This document shows, in pieces, positions 1 to 12,402 of a stretch of 64,000 nt of DNA. The stretch covers positions 9,319,381 through 9,383,380 of the forward strand of contig JADWOT020000009.1 of the NCBI GenBank assembly GCA_036345935.2, read 5' to 3'. The notes beneath the pieces were generated by a model that was not told where the DNA came from, made no database searches, and worked only from the letters and a program-made list of their open reading frames with translations. Source of the DNA: Taenia hydatigena (taxonomy: Eukaryota; Platyhelminthes; Cestoda; Cyclophyllidea; Taeniidae). The translations under genes were made by a program, and so were the position numbers. Positions within the stretch are counted from its first letter, which is position 1; each line of letters opens with the position of its first letter.

Positions 1-434
1 ACACTAATACCGTCCAGAGTGTGTTAATCTCTGTGTAATTAAAAGGATGACCATGTTATGGAAGATTGAAGTGTATTTTGATTGGCTTGTAGAGGGTAGG
101 CCAATGCAAGGCATTTGATTCTGAGATGTTATGCCGATAATGGTTCTTTAGTGAACATCGCTGCTTAAGAAGAGGTATGCCGTAGGTACTCAGTGTCTGA
201 CAACCGCTTAGTGAATCTGAGACGTGCACCAAACAATTTGGAGGAGATGTCCATTCCACCCATTCGAATATCCACGTGCTCTCTGTCAATCGACAGTTTA
301 CGCTTGCCTCGCCCCAGGTAATGAGGATGGCAAGTCTATTGGCACCACTGCTGTTATTGTTGCCTCCGACATGGTGCAGTGCATTGCAGACGCCTCTGTT
401 GCCACGGGCACCACTTTTGCCAATCTGCACTCCA
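1..434 (+). repeat. Secondary inverted repeat, left copy
   Basis: This segment is the reverse complement of 22010-22443. Positions 1 to about 220 differ from the partner at essentially one base (position 11, CGTCC against CATCC), while about 220-434 has roughly nine differences. The match stops sharply after CTGCACTCCA at 434. Its left end is the window edge, so the true repeat may extend further left. It covers the end of block T and most of exon-like block X. The identity is far above what different units normally share, so this is a recent duplication. Confidence 0.85.
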
Positions 435-460
435 ACGAAAGCAATGACGAATCCGTGAGT
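224..460 (+). pseudogene. Exon-like block X in U1 with GTGAGT donor
   Basis: An open frame runs from 224 through an intron-donor-like GTGAGT at 455-460. The donor falls after a complete codon (phase 0). The same block in U3 (13810-14076) and its mirror copy keeps the equivalent reading frame and the donor in the same phase. Shared residues include GTTFANLHSNESNDES here against STTSANFPSND followed by Asp repeats in U3. In U1 the frame is continuous across the block, whereas U3 has a frameshift near 13895. The protein family is not recognised. I infer a relic internal or terminal coding exon copied with the repeat. Chance conservation between young copies is the alternative. Confidence 0.4.
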
Positions 461-3400
461 ACTGTGCCTATTCTATTCTGCTCCTCTGCAGACAGAAGTC
501 CCTACTGCCATCTAATTGCTGCTTATTGACCTGTCTGCTTTTGTGAACACTTCTGCAATTGGTCAAAAAGACATTCTTCTTTTCGTAATGGTTTCCTTAC
601 ATGTGTTTTTTATTTAAACTTTTGGCGAGATTATTTGATTAGTTTGATTTGGTTAAGTCATATTCTTTGAACTAAAAGCTAGCGTTTGATTTTGGTGGTG
701 CTGTTGCAGCAATGTTGTAGCACGCCGATTTTTTCGGACATTTCAGACAGAATCATAGTTTGCATGGGTTGATGCAATGCTGGTATCATAAAATAGCATA
801 AACTTACAGACGAAACTTGTTCCTAATGCTTTCGTCCATTGGACCACGGTCTGCCATTGGCACTGGCTTTTGTTAATGCCAGTGATGGAATGATTGATGG
901 GGAATGAGTCTAATCTGAAGGCATTCATGGGTGCAGGGTAAAATGCGTCAGACTTTATTAAGTAAACAGCTGGATTACGGCCTAGGAATTGTACGAACCC
1001 GGTTAATATTGTGTCTGGAATGATGTCGATGCCTTTATTAATATGGATTTGTTGCATCGTGGTTGTAAAGTGGTTACTTAGTAATGCAACATCTACAATG
1101 TAAGTTGGCAGTTATTGTTTTAGATTCGCATTTTAAAGTGCCTTAGATAGCTCAATGGCTTTGACGATAAAGCCTTATTCATCGCTTTGGGGAAAGATTG
1201 CTGCTTTTTTACCTTCTAGCCAACTTTTATATTAATTTTTTTCCGGTACGCTGCTATGTGAGTGCCCTGAAAATAGCTGGACGTCTCCTCTTTCCCACTG
1301 CAAGGTGTGAGACCAACTGCCTGCCTTCTTACTTTACGGTGACGTATGTCAACAGCTCTCATTTTTAAATAAGTTTCACATTCCCCTTTTGAATGATAGT
1401 GATGGAAGTCCTTTTAGTCAGGGAACAAGGTCGGACCTGTTTAAGAGCTGATTTTATTTTCAAATCAGGACAGAAAGCCCAATAGCATTGACAACGTGGT
1501 TTACTAAACCAGTAACTAAAGTCCCGCTCCACGATGCGGTTGCATATGTCTAGTGTATGTGAAAGTGCAAAAGTGCGTGCTGGTGTGGCCAATGGTAAGG
1601 ATAGTAGGCATCCAAATGAAACTGGATAAAATGAATAGATGTGGGACAGTTCTACTTCCTCAAGTTAAGCAAAATGGAATCGCTACAGGTTAGCAGCACT
1701 ACCAGCGGTTTTTTAACAGGTACACACGGAAACAGTCATTTTGACAAGTGCACCATGTTCTCTTTATCCCCCTATCACCCGTGGCCAATCGGTTTTGTTC
1801 CTTTTTTCCAGGACCTTCCGACAGGTGGTTTTGTTCTAAGACTTGTGCACACAACTTTTTTATGTATTCAGTGACTTCTAAATGCCCCTTCGCAGATGCG
1901 TCTGCTGTCCTTCTCCTGACTAGGATAGCGCTGATTATCTGTTTGCACTACTTCCCTCGGTGTTTTCTCCTTCCCAATATGCGTCTGCGCTGTGTCAGTA
2001 ATGAGGGAATTGGACGGGAGAAGCCAATTACTGCATAAAGATGGTCCGACTTCCTTCTTCCTACTTATTGTGCTGTACTTTTCTTTGGATCTACATTTAA
2101 CATCACTGCTTTATGCTCTTAATATTCTGGAGACCAATTACGCAGCTGAAGTTTAGTTATTCAGTTTGTAAATGACTAGGTGAGCATCGCTACTTCCTAT
2201 GTTTGATCAGATCTCTGTGATCGTATCTCTGGATTTGTTCTTACTCAAGTCCTACACGCCCTGATGAAGTAGGGTAAGCTAGGCGTGTAGGCGAAAGCGC
2301 CTCTTCATTTCGTGAGAAGACATTGATGCCGGTAAGCATGCACGAATTCAATACTGCAAAGCCATGTTCTCACGCCGTCTTGTGGACCATAAAACTTTGA
2401 ACAAACCATTTCCTATTGTCACTCATCGGTGCCAATAATATTGGGTGGAAAACCCAATTTTACTTAGTTTCCCCAAATCGCTTTAAAGTCCTTTTTGGTG
2501 TATTTAGCCAGAAAAGAGGTATTTTGTGGCTATGAAGTGCTACTGCCCCCTACTCGTCGAAAAAGGAGGAGAATTTCGAGCAGATTGCCGCCTACACACC
2601 ACTACGGTCTTGAAGCGTCTCCGATTTACTCTCATCTTTTCTGCCCCCTCCTGCTTACCCCACTGTGTACATATGTCCTTATTGACTTTACCCACTTTAA
2701 CACAAAGTCCTCAGTCTCGTCACCTTTCTTGTGTTGGATGATTTTAATGCCCTCTCCTGTTCCTCCATAATACATGCCTTACGTGACTCTTCTTTTACAA
2801 ACGCTTCTCGAGCAGTGGACCCACTCCACACTTTTCCTTTCCACACTCAATCTATTTTTTGGCCTGATAACATTTGGGTACCAAGCTCCTTTTCTTTAGT
2901 CTGAACTGATTCCTTTGTGTTTATGTGTTTAGTACAATAGTTGTGTATGAGTTTGCTAGCAGTGAACAAAAGTGCCCACTTCTTTTTGATCCTGCCCTTT
3001 TCGACTCTGTCCTTCTTGTCATTCATAGCCATTCGATTCTAGTGGCTATGTTCTCACTGATCGGTTTACGTTGGGACCACAGGTTAAAATAGGTCTCTTG
3101 TGGTAGCTCAAAAAAGCAAGCACCAGACATAGGTAATTAAAGGTGAGGCGCCAGCAAGGGCTGTTGATATCTGCTTTTGTCAATTCAAAAACCATTATCG
3201 CTTCGTCTTCCACTTCCGGAACGTTGGAGCCAAGTGGAAGGACTTAGATGCCGCCATCGCAAGTCCACCTGCCCAAATGAGATTGACAATTTGGCGTTAT
3301 AAAGGAGATTTCCGAAAAAAGACACGCGGCGCGTTGTTGTCCCATTCTATCACTTTTGCCGTAATGTCACGGATAGCGCGTGTTCATCCTATAATTTGCC

Positions 3401-4421
3401 CGATTTAGAAGTCTCTTCCATTCCATACTAATTCCTCAAGGTTCAGCATTTACCCTATTGATCGAATGGGTAAAATATGTAATACAATGGGTGAAGATAA
3501 CGAATCGCTTGAAGTGGTTGGCGCGTGATGTCATCGAGGAACGGGCACTCAACTTCAAACCTCACTTGAATCGACAAGGCGCTGGTCACCGATTATCAAA
3601 GCACTTGGAACGATGGTGTGGCCCAAGTAAAGTCACAAGTTGTAATGAGTTAGACCGATTATCTATTGTTTATTAGGGTTTAAAGTGAAAATATAAGCTA
3701 CGAAAACACCCTCAAAGGAGGTGTGCATCTATTGATAAATGCCATAGATAATAACTTGACTACATTGATGCTAATTCAAACGCATTGCATCGTGCTCGCT
3801 GATGGCTGCATAAAGGTTCTCGGAGGCTTAGTTAGTCCACTTCGCGAATGTGGGAAAGATGATTGCCTTCACTGCATTTGCAGCAACCAACGCGATTATG
3901 GCGATAGTAATCCATCACTCAAAGTGGACATTTCCTGCTTAACTGAGAACAGATGTCCAGGGATTTAAACAACTAAAAATGGCATTAGTAGGCAAGAAAC
4001 TTTGCTTTAGAATGCTGACAACAAATAGGGGATGAAAGTCTGTTTTGCTAAGAGGAGCGTAAGTACAATTCCCTCTCTTTTTGCATGAAGCCGCGCTGTT
4101 AATGAAAACAGTCAAAATCTAGAGGAGCCATTTGTTACGTCCACCTTGAAGACTAGATCCGACGGATGGAATACAAGTGCTAGACATCATGGCAGCAACA
4201 TCGTAGCCATGTACCTTCTGATAGCTCTTCCTTCACATCGGACTATTTGGGAATTACTTTAGGTTGCTGCCTTCTGGTCGGCACAAATTCATTATTTATT
4301 GAGGTGGAATGCAAGACGATGATTTTAAAACACCGCCTCCAAGTTATTTTAGTACCTAGTTACCACCATTTCTCACTCCAGTCTGATGTGACTCACCAGG
4401 CGTGGATCATCGTGATGACGG

Positions 4422-5340
4422 CGACGCCGCCCATTTGTGTGGGTGAATGTGCCTACATTTCTGCAGTCATGAGATTAGCATTCCCATTGTGCAATAAGTC
4501 CTAGTATTGCATTTGTGCCAATTCATAAAGTAGTTGGAAATATTGCTGACTTCTTATCTTCCAATAACGAGAACATTAGACCTTTGAACAGACCTTTCCT
4601 CTAATAAGAAAAATAGGATTTCTTAGTAAGAATAAATCTCGTTAGGAAATGTCTAGAATCAGATAAAATCCAAAATATTGGAGGAGTAGAAACAAACAAG
4701 ACTATTATGTGACCAATTACCGCACCAGATTGAGCACCGAGGCGCACACTTTTGGGTGTCTCGGGATGACTTTTAAGGAGATGAGTGGGCGCTGTGAATC
4801 GAGGCAAAGCCGAATTCACTTCTGACAATCACCTGAAAATAAAGCATTAAGGAAATTCAAGTGACACAATTGCACACACATTAAAAACAGGGAATGTCTA
4901 ATGTGAGAGGTGACCTCAAGTGCCACTGAATAAGGTTGGGCAAATGTGAATAAAGCTGGGCCTTTTTATCGTCCGACTCCGTTTTCTGCTTTTAGAGTTC
5001 CAATTCCATTCCAGAGAATGTTAACGCGGACGGTTTTGGGACTGTTCATGATTAAAAGATGTGACTCACTACCGGTGGTGTTTCTAGTAAACAATCAGCA
5101 TTCATGGGGAAAGTAAAGCCATGGCTGCACATCGAATGCGGTGGGACGAAATACAGAATTCTTTGACGAACCGTTGCAGGGTTGTGACGAGCACAATAGA
5201 CAGGCCAAATCAAATCAAGCGAATACATATTTAATCCCAGTGTTATGTCCTCTTTCGGCCTTAGGGAAGCCTCGGTGGTGGTGAAAGGCAATATCTCCCT
5301 CATAGGACAGCTATCTTCTTTTCGATTACTGAATGATGAA
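4422..5340. repeat. Private insertion of about 0.9 kb in U1
   Basis: Block G in the other units runs through an ATCGTGATGACGG-like string directly into block I (AATGATGGAAGAAGG in U5). In U1 the same GATGACGG is followed by about 920 bases without a counterpart, and then AATGACGGAAGAAGG resumes block I. TGACGG occurs at both edges, but it is native to the repeat, so I do not call it a target-site duplication. No terminal inverted repeats, poly-A tail or transposase-like frame is visible. It may be a mobile-element fragment or ancestral sequence lost from the other copies. The two longest frames, on the minus strand at 4601-4828 and 5052-5399, resemble nothing known to me. Confidence 0.45.
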
Positions 5341-6147
5341 GCGTAAAATGACGGAAGAAGGACACAAGCTCTGCGTGAGACAATCTGTGATGGCTTCAAA
5401 CAAAGGGATTGTAAACGGCACTGGACCTTGACAACTTTCCTTGTCCCGCTTCAGCCTTGCTCTGCACTCTGTGCAGTTATTATAAAATCTGATATCACTG
5501 GTACTTGATTTGCTTTTACACACTTAGTTTCGTTCATTTTCTGTGTTAAACCTCCCCTGATTGCTTCCATAAAAGATCTGCTTGTGTGTTTACAAATGCA
5601 AATGGTTATCGTTCTCCTCACCCCACCCTATGGGTCTCCTCTCTGCCCAGAGCTTTGCGTGATTGAGGAGACCATGTGAAATTCACCTCCCTACGGAGAG
5701 GTTTAAGTGTGTTTTTAAGAAGTGCCAGGCGTCCGCAGCATTAGGACAAGCAATGATTTTTCTTGTGCAGAGGCGTACTTGCGGCTTATTATGACTACGA
5801 GCTTGTATTTCCACTTGTCAATCCACCCGCGCAGCAAATAATAGGGATGGAATAACAGCCTATTTCTCGTTTTCTCCTGTTCTCTCCTCACGATCTTGTC
5901 CCGCCCTTCTCCCTGTCAGTAGAGTTTATTCTATCTGTTACCACATCTCCTCCCATTCCATTCGTTTGGAAGTTGAGCTGTCCTTCATGAGAAGAGGGCG
6001 GACACTGATATCCTTCCAGCTCACATTCTTCCCTTGTCTTGGTTTGAGGTATTTCATTCCCCTCCACTTCCTCCTTTTCTTTACGATGTATTATTCAAAG
6101 ACTATACTTTTGAAGATGGGTGACCTTAATCTGACCTAAATTCCGCT

Positions 6148-6561
6148 GTGCAGAAGTATAGTCTGTTCAGTGTTCGGATGCGCGTAGTTAAAAGTCATCA
6201 GATGCATGCCTGCTTTCCCACCTGCGGAGCGCACCTTTCACTCACTGAACCCATTTCCGTTCCTGACCTGGTCGAGGAGCTAGGAGCTTTCAAATGTATA
6301 CTTCCGACCCAGCACCATACAGCTACGGTCCCTGAACTCGCAGTGCAATACGGCCAAAACGTGAGATCAGATTTGAACGTAGATGTGTGTGTGGGCGGAT
6401 TTCGGTACAGACCTTCTTCCATGCAATTACTTGAGGCGAAACGGCGGGTACATGTGTTTCGTCAATTATTCAACAGCTTTCCTCACACCGAGGTCAAAGT
6501 GCGCATTGCATTCACCAGACTCTTGTGTCTCCATGGTCAAATGTCGAATAAAGTCAAATGA
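6148..6561 (+). other. 137-codon open frame over blocks P-Q, possible coding relic
   Basis: The frame is open from 6148 to 6561 and includes the segment EPISVPDLVEELGAFKC. U7 carries a 107-codon frame at 59548-59871 with PISVPNLVEEVRAFEC in the same frame. U3 and U4 keep recognisable but interrupted versions (LTEPISISCLIEAVG in U3). Agreement of frame in U2 and U7 could reflect an old exon, but nearby copies carry stops, so it is not a working gene. No signal peptide, membrane segment or known domain is seen. Confidence 0.25.
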
Positions 6562-7113
6562 CTAATTACGTCTGATCTTGAATTTCAGCAATGCAATGCA
6601 ATACAATGCATGCGTCCGCTCACATGCCACGTGTGCAGTCGTCCACTCTCCTCCCCAGTGCTAAGGTCACAAACAGAAGGCATTAATGTTCATTTCATCC
6701 AATATTCACTGTCATTCATCTATTAATGATTGTCCGCACACTTGGTTAGGAGTTGCTGAGGGAGACAGATGTTCCGCGTAGGTGCCCAGGCCGTGTTCAA
6801 AGGCCAAGTTCGATTCGTGTCTGGAAATCGCTTTGCTTCGCGAGGTGGTGTGCACGCAATTCAGACAACTCCTCTCCCATTTTAGCCAACAGTGAGGAAC
6901 TTTTATTGCAGAATTTAGTGGTAGGCATACTTTTTTCGTGTATTTGTCAAAAAAGACAGTTTGTTGGCTTCCAGTGCATTCTTCTTTGTATCTACTTGGA
7001 CTGCATTTATAGTGTGTGTATGACAACATGTGCACATTAAAAGATGGTTCATGTGCCTCCTGTACAAGACACGAATTCAGCAAAATTTGTAAGTTCGTTT
7101 TGCTTCCTGAATG

Positions 7114-7131
7114 CCGTCGTCGTCGTCGTCT
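7114..7131 (+). repeat. (GTC)n microsatellite in U2
   Basis: About six GTC triplets lie between blocks S and T of U2, with the mirror (GAC)n near 39946-39963. The other units do not have the tract at the corresponding place. Confidence 0.8.
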
Positions 7132-8480
7132 GTCTCGTAACCAGTGAGTAATTCATGCAGAATCGCTTCCTTTATCTGTTTCGCAACCCTCCTCTTTTAC
7201 ACGATGGTAAAGTGTATTGAGCGAAGGGTTTCCAAAGGGCTGCAAGGAAGTTAGCACAGCATTTGCTGGTGGATTATGAGAATGCATAACCCTCGGATGT
7301 GTGTTAGATCTCCACTGTGGGTTAACTGAGCGCTGGACAATCGTTGGAGGTTTAAGACAAACCAGCACTGCCCAGACGATATCAGTCTCTGTGCGATAAA
7401 AGGGATCATCATGTTGGAAGGATTAACGTGCATTTAGGTCGTCCTGTAGAGGTCAGGCCACCACAGGGCATTCCATTCCCGTGTAGGTCAATCATAATTC
7501 TTTGATATCCACTCCTGTTAATGTGTCCCGACATCAACTGTAGCACTCTGGCTATAAAGTCGTACGCATATTGCCCCTCATACAGACAACCCTCGGAATC
7601 CTCTTAGGCCACTGAAAAGCGAGAATGGAGGGGGCATCTCGTATAAACTATGTCAGCCATAAAGCATTACGACAGTGCAATGCTATGGCAACCACATTCT
7701 GCCCTACAGTTTACCGTGTCCGACGACATCCAGGTGTCATTGCGCATAAAATGATCTTGTCATTTCCATTAACATGGATTTGTTGTATTGTCTCCGGCTT
7801 CTTTTCGTCACGATTAAGCTGAGTGAATGAATAGCATAGGACGGACGGCATGCAATTTTAACTCCTTCAATGCCCTGCCAAGAGACAAGTTGCAATGCGC
7901 AGTGTCAGTTGACCAGCAGTACCTGTTTTCGTGAGCACTACCCAACCTTGTTTCCAATGCACAAGTTTTCTTTACAGTCTTACCACATTTGTGTGAATAC
8001 CTGTGCCCCTGGCTAGGCTGATAATGACCGTCTTAGTGTGGAAATCCCCATTCGTACCTTCCTCCAGAATGGCGACTAAATTGAAGTAGGTGAGAAGGTG
8101 GTTTCCCTCACTTTGGGCGTATTTGCATCCACCTACTGCCTCGGTCACCTCTGTGGGAAAGGCAGTGCTGCCGATTTATCCTCTAGCCGATTCTTACGCT
8201 CATCTTTCCTATACACTGCTGTCTGACTGTTCTGCTCGCCTCCTCCTTCCGATCTGGGAATATAAGTGGACCTATTCAAGAGTTGGGTTTATCAAGCAGA
8301 TGAGAAAGCCTATAACATTGACAATGTAGTTCACTAAAACGATAACTAAAGTCTTACTCCGTGATGCAATTGCATATGTCCAGTGTATGTGAAAGTGGAA
8401 ATACTTGCATAAGTGTATGTTGGTGGGGTCGATGGTAAGGGTAGTATGAATCAAAACAAAACTAGATAAAATGAGTCGAG

Positions 8481-8986
8481 GTGGGACAGTTCTACCTCCT
8501 CAAGTTAAGCAGAATGAAATTGTCACAGGTCAACAGCACTACCAGTGGTTTTGAAGAGTGTTTCATGCTCTCTTTAGTCCTCCACCACCCGTGGCCAATC
8601 GGTTTTGTTCCTTTTTTCCAGGACTGTCCGACAGGTGATATTTTTGCCACTCAGGACAGTTTTGTTCTAAAACTGGTACACCCACCAATTTTTATGCAAT
8701 CAGCTATTCTCCAACGTCCTTTCCCAGGTGTGTCTGTTTTCCTCCACCTGACCAGGGTAGTGCCAATTATCCCTTCGCACTACCCTTGCCTTGGTGTTTG
8801 TTCCGTGCAAATATGTGTCCACTTCCTATGCAAGAGGTTCAGAGGGTGAAGCCAATTGCTGCATATAATGACCCAACTTCCCTCTTCCTATCCATTGTTC
8901 TGCATTTCACTCTGTACCCCTCTTCAAATCCACATTTCACATCTCCACTTCACTTTCACCATTTTGGAGACCAGTTATTCAGCTAG
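8481..8986 (+). pseudogene. Interrupted counterpart of the 167-codon frame on the right arm
   Basis: The right arm has one frame of 167 codons over blocks A-B (38091-38594, minus). Here a two-base difference near 8782 (CTACCCTTGCC against CTACTTGCC) splits it into 8481-8849 and 8786-8986. U1 reads GCACTACTTCCC at this spot, so the two extra bases look derived in this arm. The frame is not open in U3, U5, U6 or U7, so it is probably not under selection. The product is unrecognised. Confidence 0.35.
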
Positions 8987-11034
8987 TATTGGTACCTCGT
9001 GTGACCAAGTGCTCTTCTGTAAGTTTAATCGAGTCTGAGGTTGAGCGAGAGGTTCAGTAGACGTGCCGCAGGGTTCATTCTCACTCAACCTCTATAAATT
9101 CGAGCAAGGTGGGATAAACTAGGCACTGGCAGACATGCACGAAGCTAGCACTGTAGAGCTCCACTCCCATGCCACATCGCGGATTACAAAGCTTTGGACA
9201 AACCACTTGCCACCGCCACTCACCGCTCCCATCAACATTAACTCTCCTTTGTGATTGAGGAGGAAATGAAACCAAAGTTTACTTAGCTTTCTTGCAACAC
9301 AATGTGATTCTTTAAATTGCTTCAATACGCCTTCGTGCAACCCATGAAGTTGGACCTTCTGTGGCTTCTTGTGTCACAAACGACTCCATCTCTGTGTATG
9401 TTCTACATTATGCGCTTTAAGGACAGATTTGCTTATGAAATTGTAGCAAACGTGTTGCCGCTTTCCGATTTCATGAAAAGGCACGTCCAAATTGGAGAGG
9501 TGGTTGCGCACTTGGATTGATCAGTGTGATGCGACAACAATATGCTTGTCAAAACCATGCCGCAATTCTGGACAGCTTTCTTCATTCACTATTACGAGAA
9601 CCATTTTGCGTTAGGCGGTCCCTCACCCTCACTCTTAAGGAGTGAGGAAAGTGGTCTGCTTACTGAGTGAAGGGATGGTCTAACGATTTCCCTGTGGAAA
9701 ATGGATGGGCATTTGTGGTTTGGTAAATGGTCGTGGAACACTCCCACATTGATGTATCTCGTGTGTTGTGGAAGGAACAATTCCGTTTGGTGATCTCTTT
9801 GGTCTGTGGAATAGCATATCAATTGCGACATTGGACTGCGTTTATCTCCCTTGTGTAAATGGGAGCATAAACCACTTCATCTGTGATGTGGGTAGAATGT
9901 CCACACGTGCTTATCCCACCAGTGTCCGGCATTCGCAATGCAACGCTTCTGATGTGCTACTCTCCATTTCCCATCTCATTGCATTCTCCAATATCACAGC
10001 ATTCACTTCTACATCAATGACGAGATCGGCGAATATCGTCTTCTCAACCTCGTTAGAAGAGTTCAGTGAGTACAACTGGATTTCTTTTTACCCTCATTTA
10101 TGTGTCTGATACGACCTAACGATCCCTCAAAGTCGTGGTCATTTTTGCATGAAAAGGGAAGCCAACCTAATTAGGTCTCCACACAATGTTTGTTATCTGA
10201 ACACAAAGATCCACCTATGATTAAAACGTAAAGCGTGTGAGGAATGCAATGGTGTGTGAGAATGAGCGAGTTCCAGCCTACGTGGATGATCACTCGTGCT
10301 CGGTGGATATCATCGCCAGAGGTCAGACATTATCAATTGGTTGTTCATTATGTGGAAAGGATTGGGTGCTGCTCTTGCCTGATGTCCAAAGGTCCGCTGT
10401 TCAGTGTTTTGTGTATGCGCTGCACACAAATGTCCGTTCGTGTTGTTCATCCCCCACTTCTCCTTTCTCGATTGCCACCAAGCCATCACAGTGTGCTTGT
10501 ATGTTTTGATAGGGAAGGTCGTACCTGCAGGTGACTATTTCGTATGTGCACTGTGCCCATATTTAGGTGCGTACCTGATCAACCAGGGAGGTGGATAGAG
10601 ACCAATCGGATGGACTGTCAGCTCTACCTCCAAGGCACTTAATGGACGGTTCTTTCGTCTCGATCCAGATGCACTATCGACCCCACCCCATGCATAGAAG
10701 CCATTCCACCAAGTGTGTGTGGATTTCACGAAATGTCTAAGGAAATGTTCTCGTGATTGTATGTTCGTAACACACCGCTGACGTGGCACCTATATTTCTC
10801 CTTCCTTCGTGACACGCGAAACAATTCGTTTGGTCTCAGTCCGCCGCAAAACATTGTTTCCATCACTTCACTAAATCCCAGTTGCACCCTAGTTCTACTA
10901 TCAGCGATTTGAACAAAAGACAGAACAGACCATCATCCGCATGTCTGGTTTGTTCTTTGCCTTATTACTAGCCCATTTGAACAGTCCTTTTCCACGTAGT
11001 TTCGCAATGCATTTACGTTTGTCTTTTCTTGTCT

Positions 11035-11039
11035 GGGGC
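11035..11039 (+). other. 20 bp deletion scar at GGGGC microhomology
   Basis: Left-arm GGGGC here corresponds to a 20 bp longer stretch on the right arm, where GCCCC occurs twice (36019-36023 and 36039-36043). U4 and U5 resemble the longer version, so the left arm has lost 20 bp between two 5 bp direct repeats. It dates to after the two arms were copied. Confidence 0.8.
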
Positions 11040-12402
11040 ACCATCCCTTACCACGTGAGAGAGAGGTCACCTTGTAGCTTACTTACTCCCAGCTTTTTTT
11101 GGTGCTTCACAAGGCGCAAAAGGCCTAGTCGGTGGCGACTTCTCCCATCGTCGCTGCTGCTACTTAAACGATGAGACTGTAGATTTTGAATATGTTGGTG
11201 CGTGTGTCTGTCTCGTTGCCAAGTTTCGCAATCTCACTCCCAAGAAACCTGCTTGCACACCTTGCAACGCTTTGTCCTCCAATCCACGGATTCAATGGCG
11301 TTTACTGACATTTGTAGGGCATATGATCTTATAAATGCGCATTGACATTTTAATTGCAATTCAAATTGCCGTCCATTCGGCAACAGCGTTCTGCATCAAT
11401 CGCGCGCACACACACACAAACACACTGTATCCCCTCTTTCCACATACACAAGGCTTACTTCAGATTCGCTATATACCGATGCTTTGAAATGCGTGATTTG
11501 ACACTATTCGACTTTGCTTTCTTGTAAATCTTCCAGATGGTACGACTATAAAATCCCCTTGCCTATTCCTCACCTCCTCTCCCATTCCCTCTTTCACCTG
11601 ACTTGAGATGTTTCATTTTCATCCACCACCTCCTCCTCCTCCTGTGCACAATTTGTCAATCAAAGAGTACACTTTCGTAGACGGATAACCTCAGTCTGAC
11701 CTACTTCTCCACGTGCTGAAGTTTAGTCTCTTCAGTGTTGGGATGTGCATGTTTAAATGTAAACAGTGGTAACCCAGATGCGTGCCTGTTTTTCCACCTG
11801 TTCAAAGTACCTTCTGCTCACAGAACCCATTTCTATATCCTGTCTGATCGAGGCAGTTGGACCTCTTCACTGTCAACTTCTGACCACACGTCGTACAACT
11901 TCGGCTCCTGAAATCGCCATGTGATGCGGCCAATGTGTAAGATTAAATATGGACGTGTATGCGTGTGTGGATTCGGTGCAAGTACCTCACAAACGATGAA
12001 CTCATGAGTCAGACCATCTTCGCGACTATTTGGGATGAAACGGTGGATAACTGTGTGTTCCCGCCTCATTCTGCAGCATTCCTACACCGAGGTCAACATG
12101 CGCATTGTACTCCCTATCCTCTTGTGTCCTCATGGTCACATGTCGAACGGAGCCAAATAATCAATCACGTCTGATCTAGAAATGCAACACCGCAATGCGG
12201 TTGGGAGTTCCACCTGTTACTAGCATGCGTCTGCTCACCTGGCACGTGTGCAGTCGTCCACTCTCCTCCCAATCGCAAGGTCACAAACGGGACGACGCAC
12301 TAATGATCACTTCATCCCATATTCACAGTCCCTCATTTATTTATGATTGTCCGCCCATTTCGTTAGGAGTTGCTGAGAGAGACAGATGTTCCGCGTAGGT
12401 GC

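Larger units (their letters stand above)
1..6043 (+). repeat. Macrosatellite unit U1 (5' part outside the window)
   Basis: Blocks in forward order: end of T and X (1-480), U (about 880-1080), W (1260-1590), A (1640-1880), B (1900-2250), pre-C (2250-2520), C (2520-2745), D (2765-3060), E (3060-3560), F (3600-3960), G (3990-4421), a private insertion (4422-5340), a short stub of I (5341-5450) and part of N (about 5760-6043). J to M and block O are missing. Homology was read by eye from shared strings, for example the C segment ending in CACTTTAACACAAAGTCC, which recurs in U6 and, slightly changed, in U3. The stretches 480-880 and 5450-5760 match nothing I can place. No gene is recognised: the open frames are short and not preserved in the other copies, apart from the X exon-like piece. 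Confidence 0.7.
6044..11601 (+). repeat. Macrosatellite unit U2 (short variant, 5.6 kb)
   Basis: Blocks: P (6044-6250), Q (6250-6560), R (6610-6790), S (6830-7140), T (7140-7480), U (7600-7830), V (7990-8170), W (8290-8460), A (8480-8700), B (8700-9060), pre-C (9060-9308), H (9309-10110), O (10120-10600) and Z with its lead-in (10790-11601). Blocks C to K are absent: pre-C runs directly into H near 9309, which in U3 corresponds to jumping from about 16180 to 19888. L, M and N are also missing between 10110 and 10120. These deletions make it half the usual length. Its inner part belongs to the left arm of the big inverted repeat. No intact gene is recognised. Confidence 0.75.

Noticed and set aside
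1641..1874. 77-codon frame WPIGFVPFFQ as a small protein gene
   Set aside because: Shared only with U2/U2'. Other units break it, and the Pro/Phe richness comes from a pyrimidine-rich splice-acceptor-like sequence.
4415..5350. TGACGG at both edges of the U1 insertion as a target-site duplication
   Set aside because: Both occurrences are native parts of blocks G and I in other units, so the duplication need not have come from insertion.
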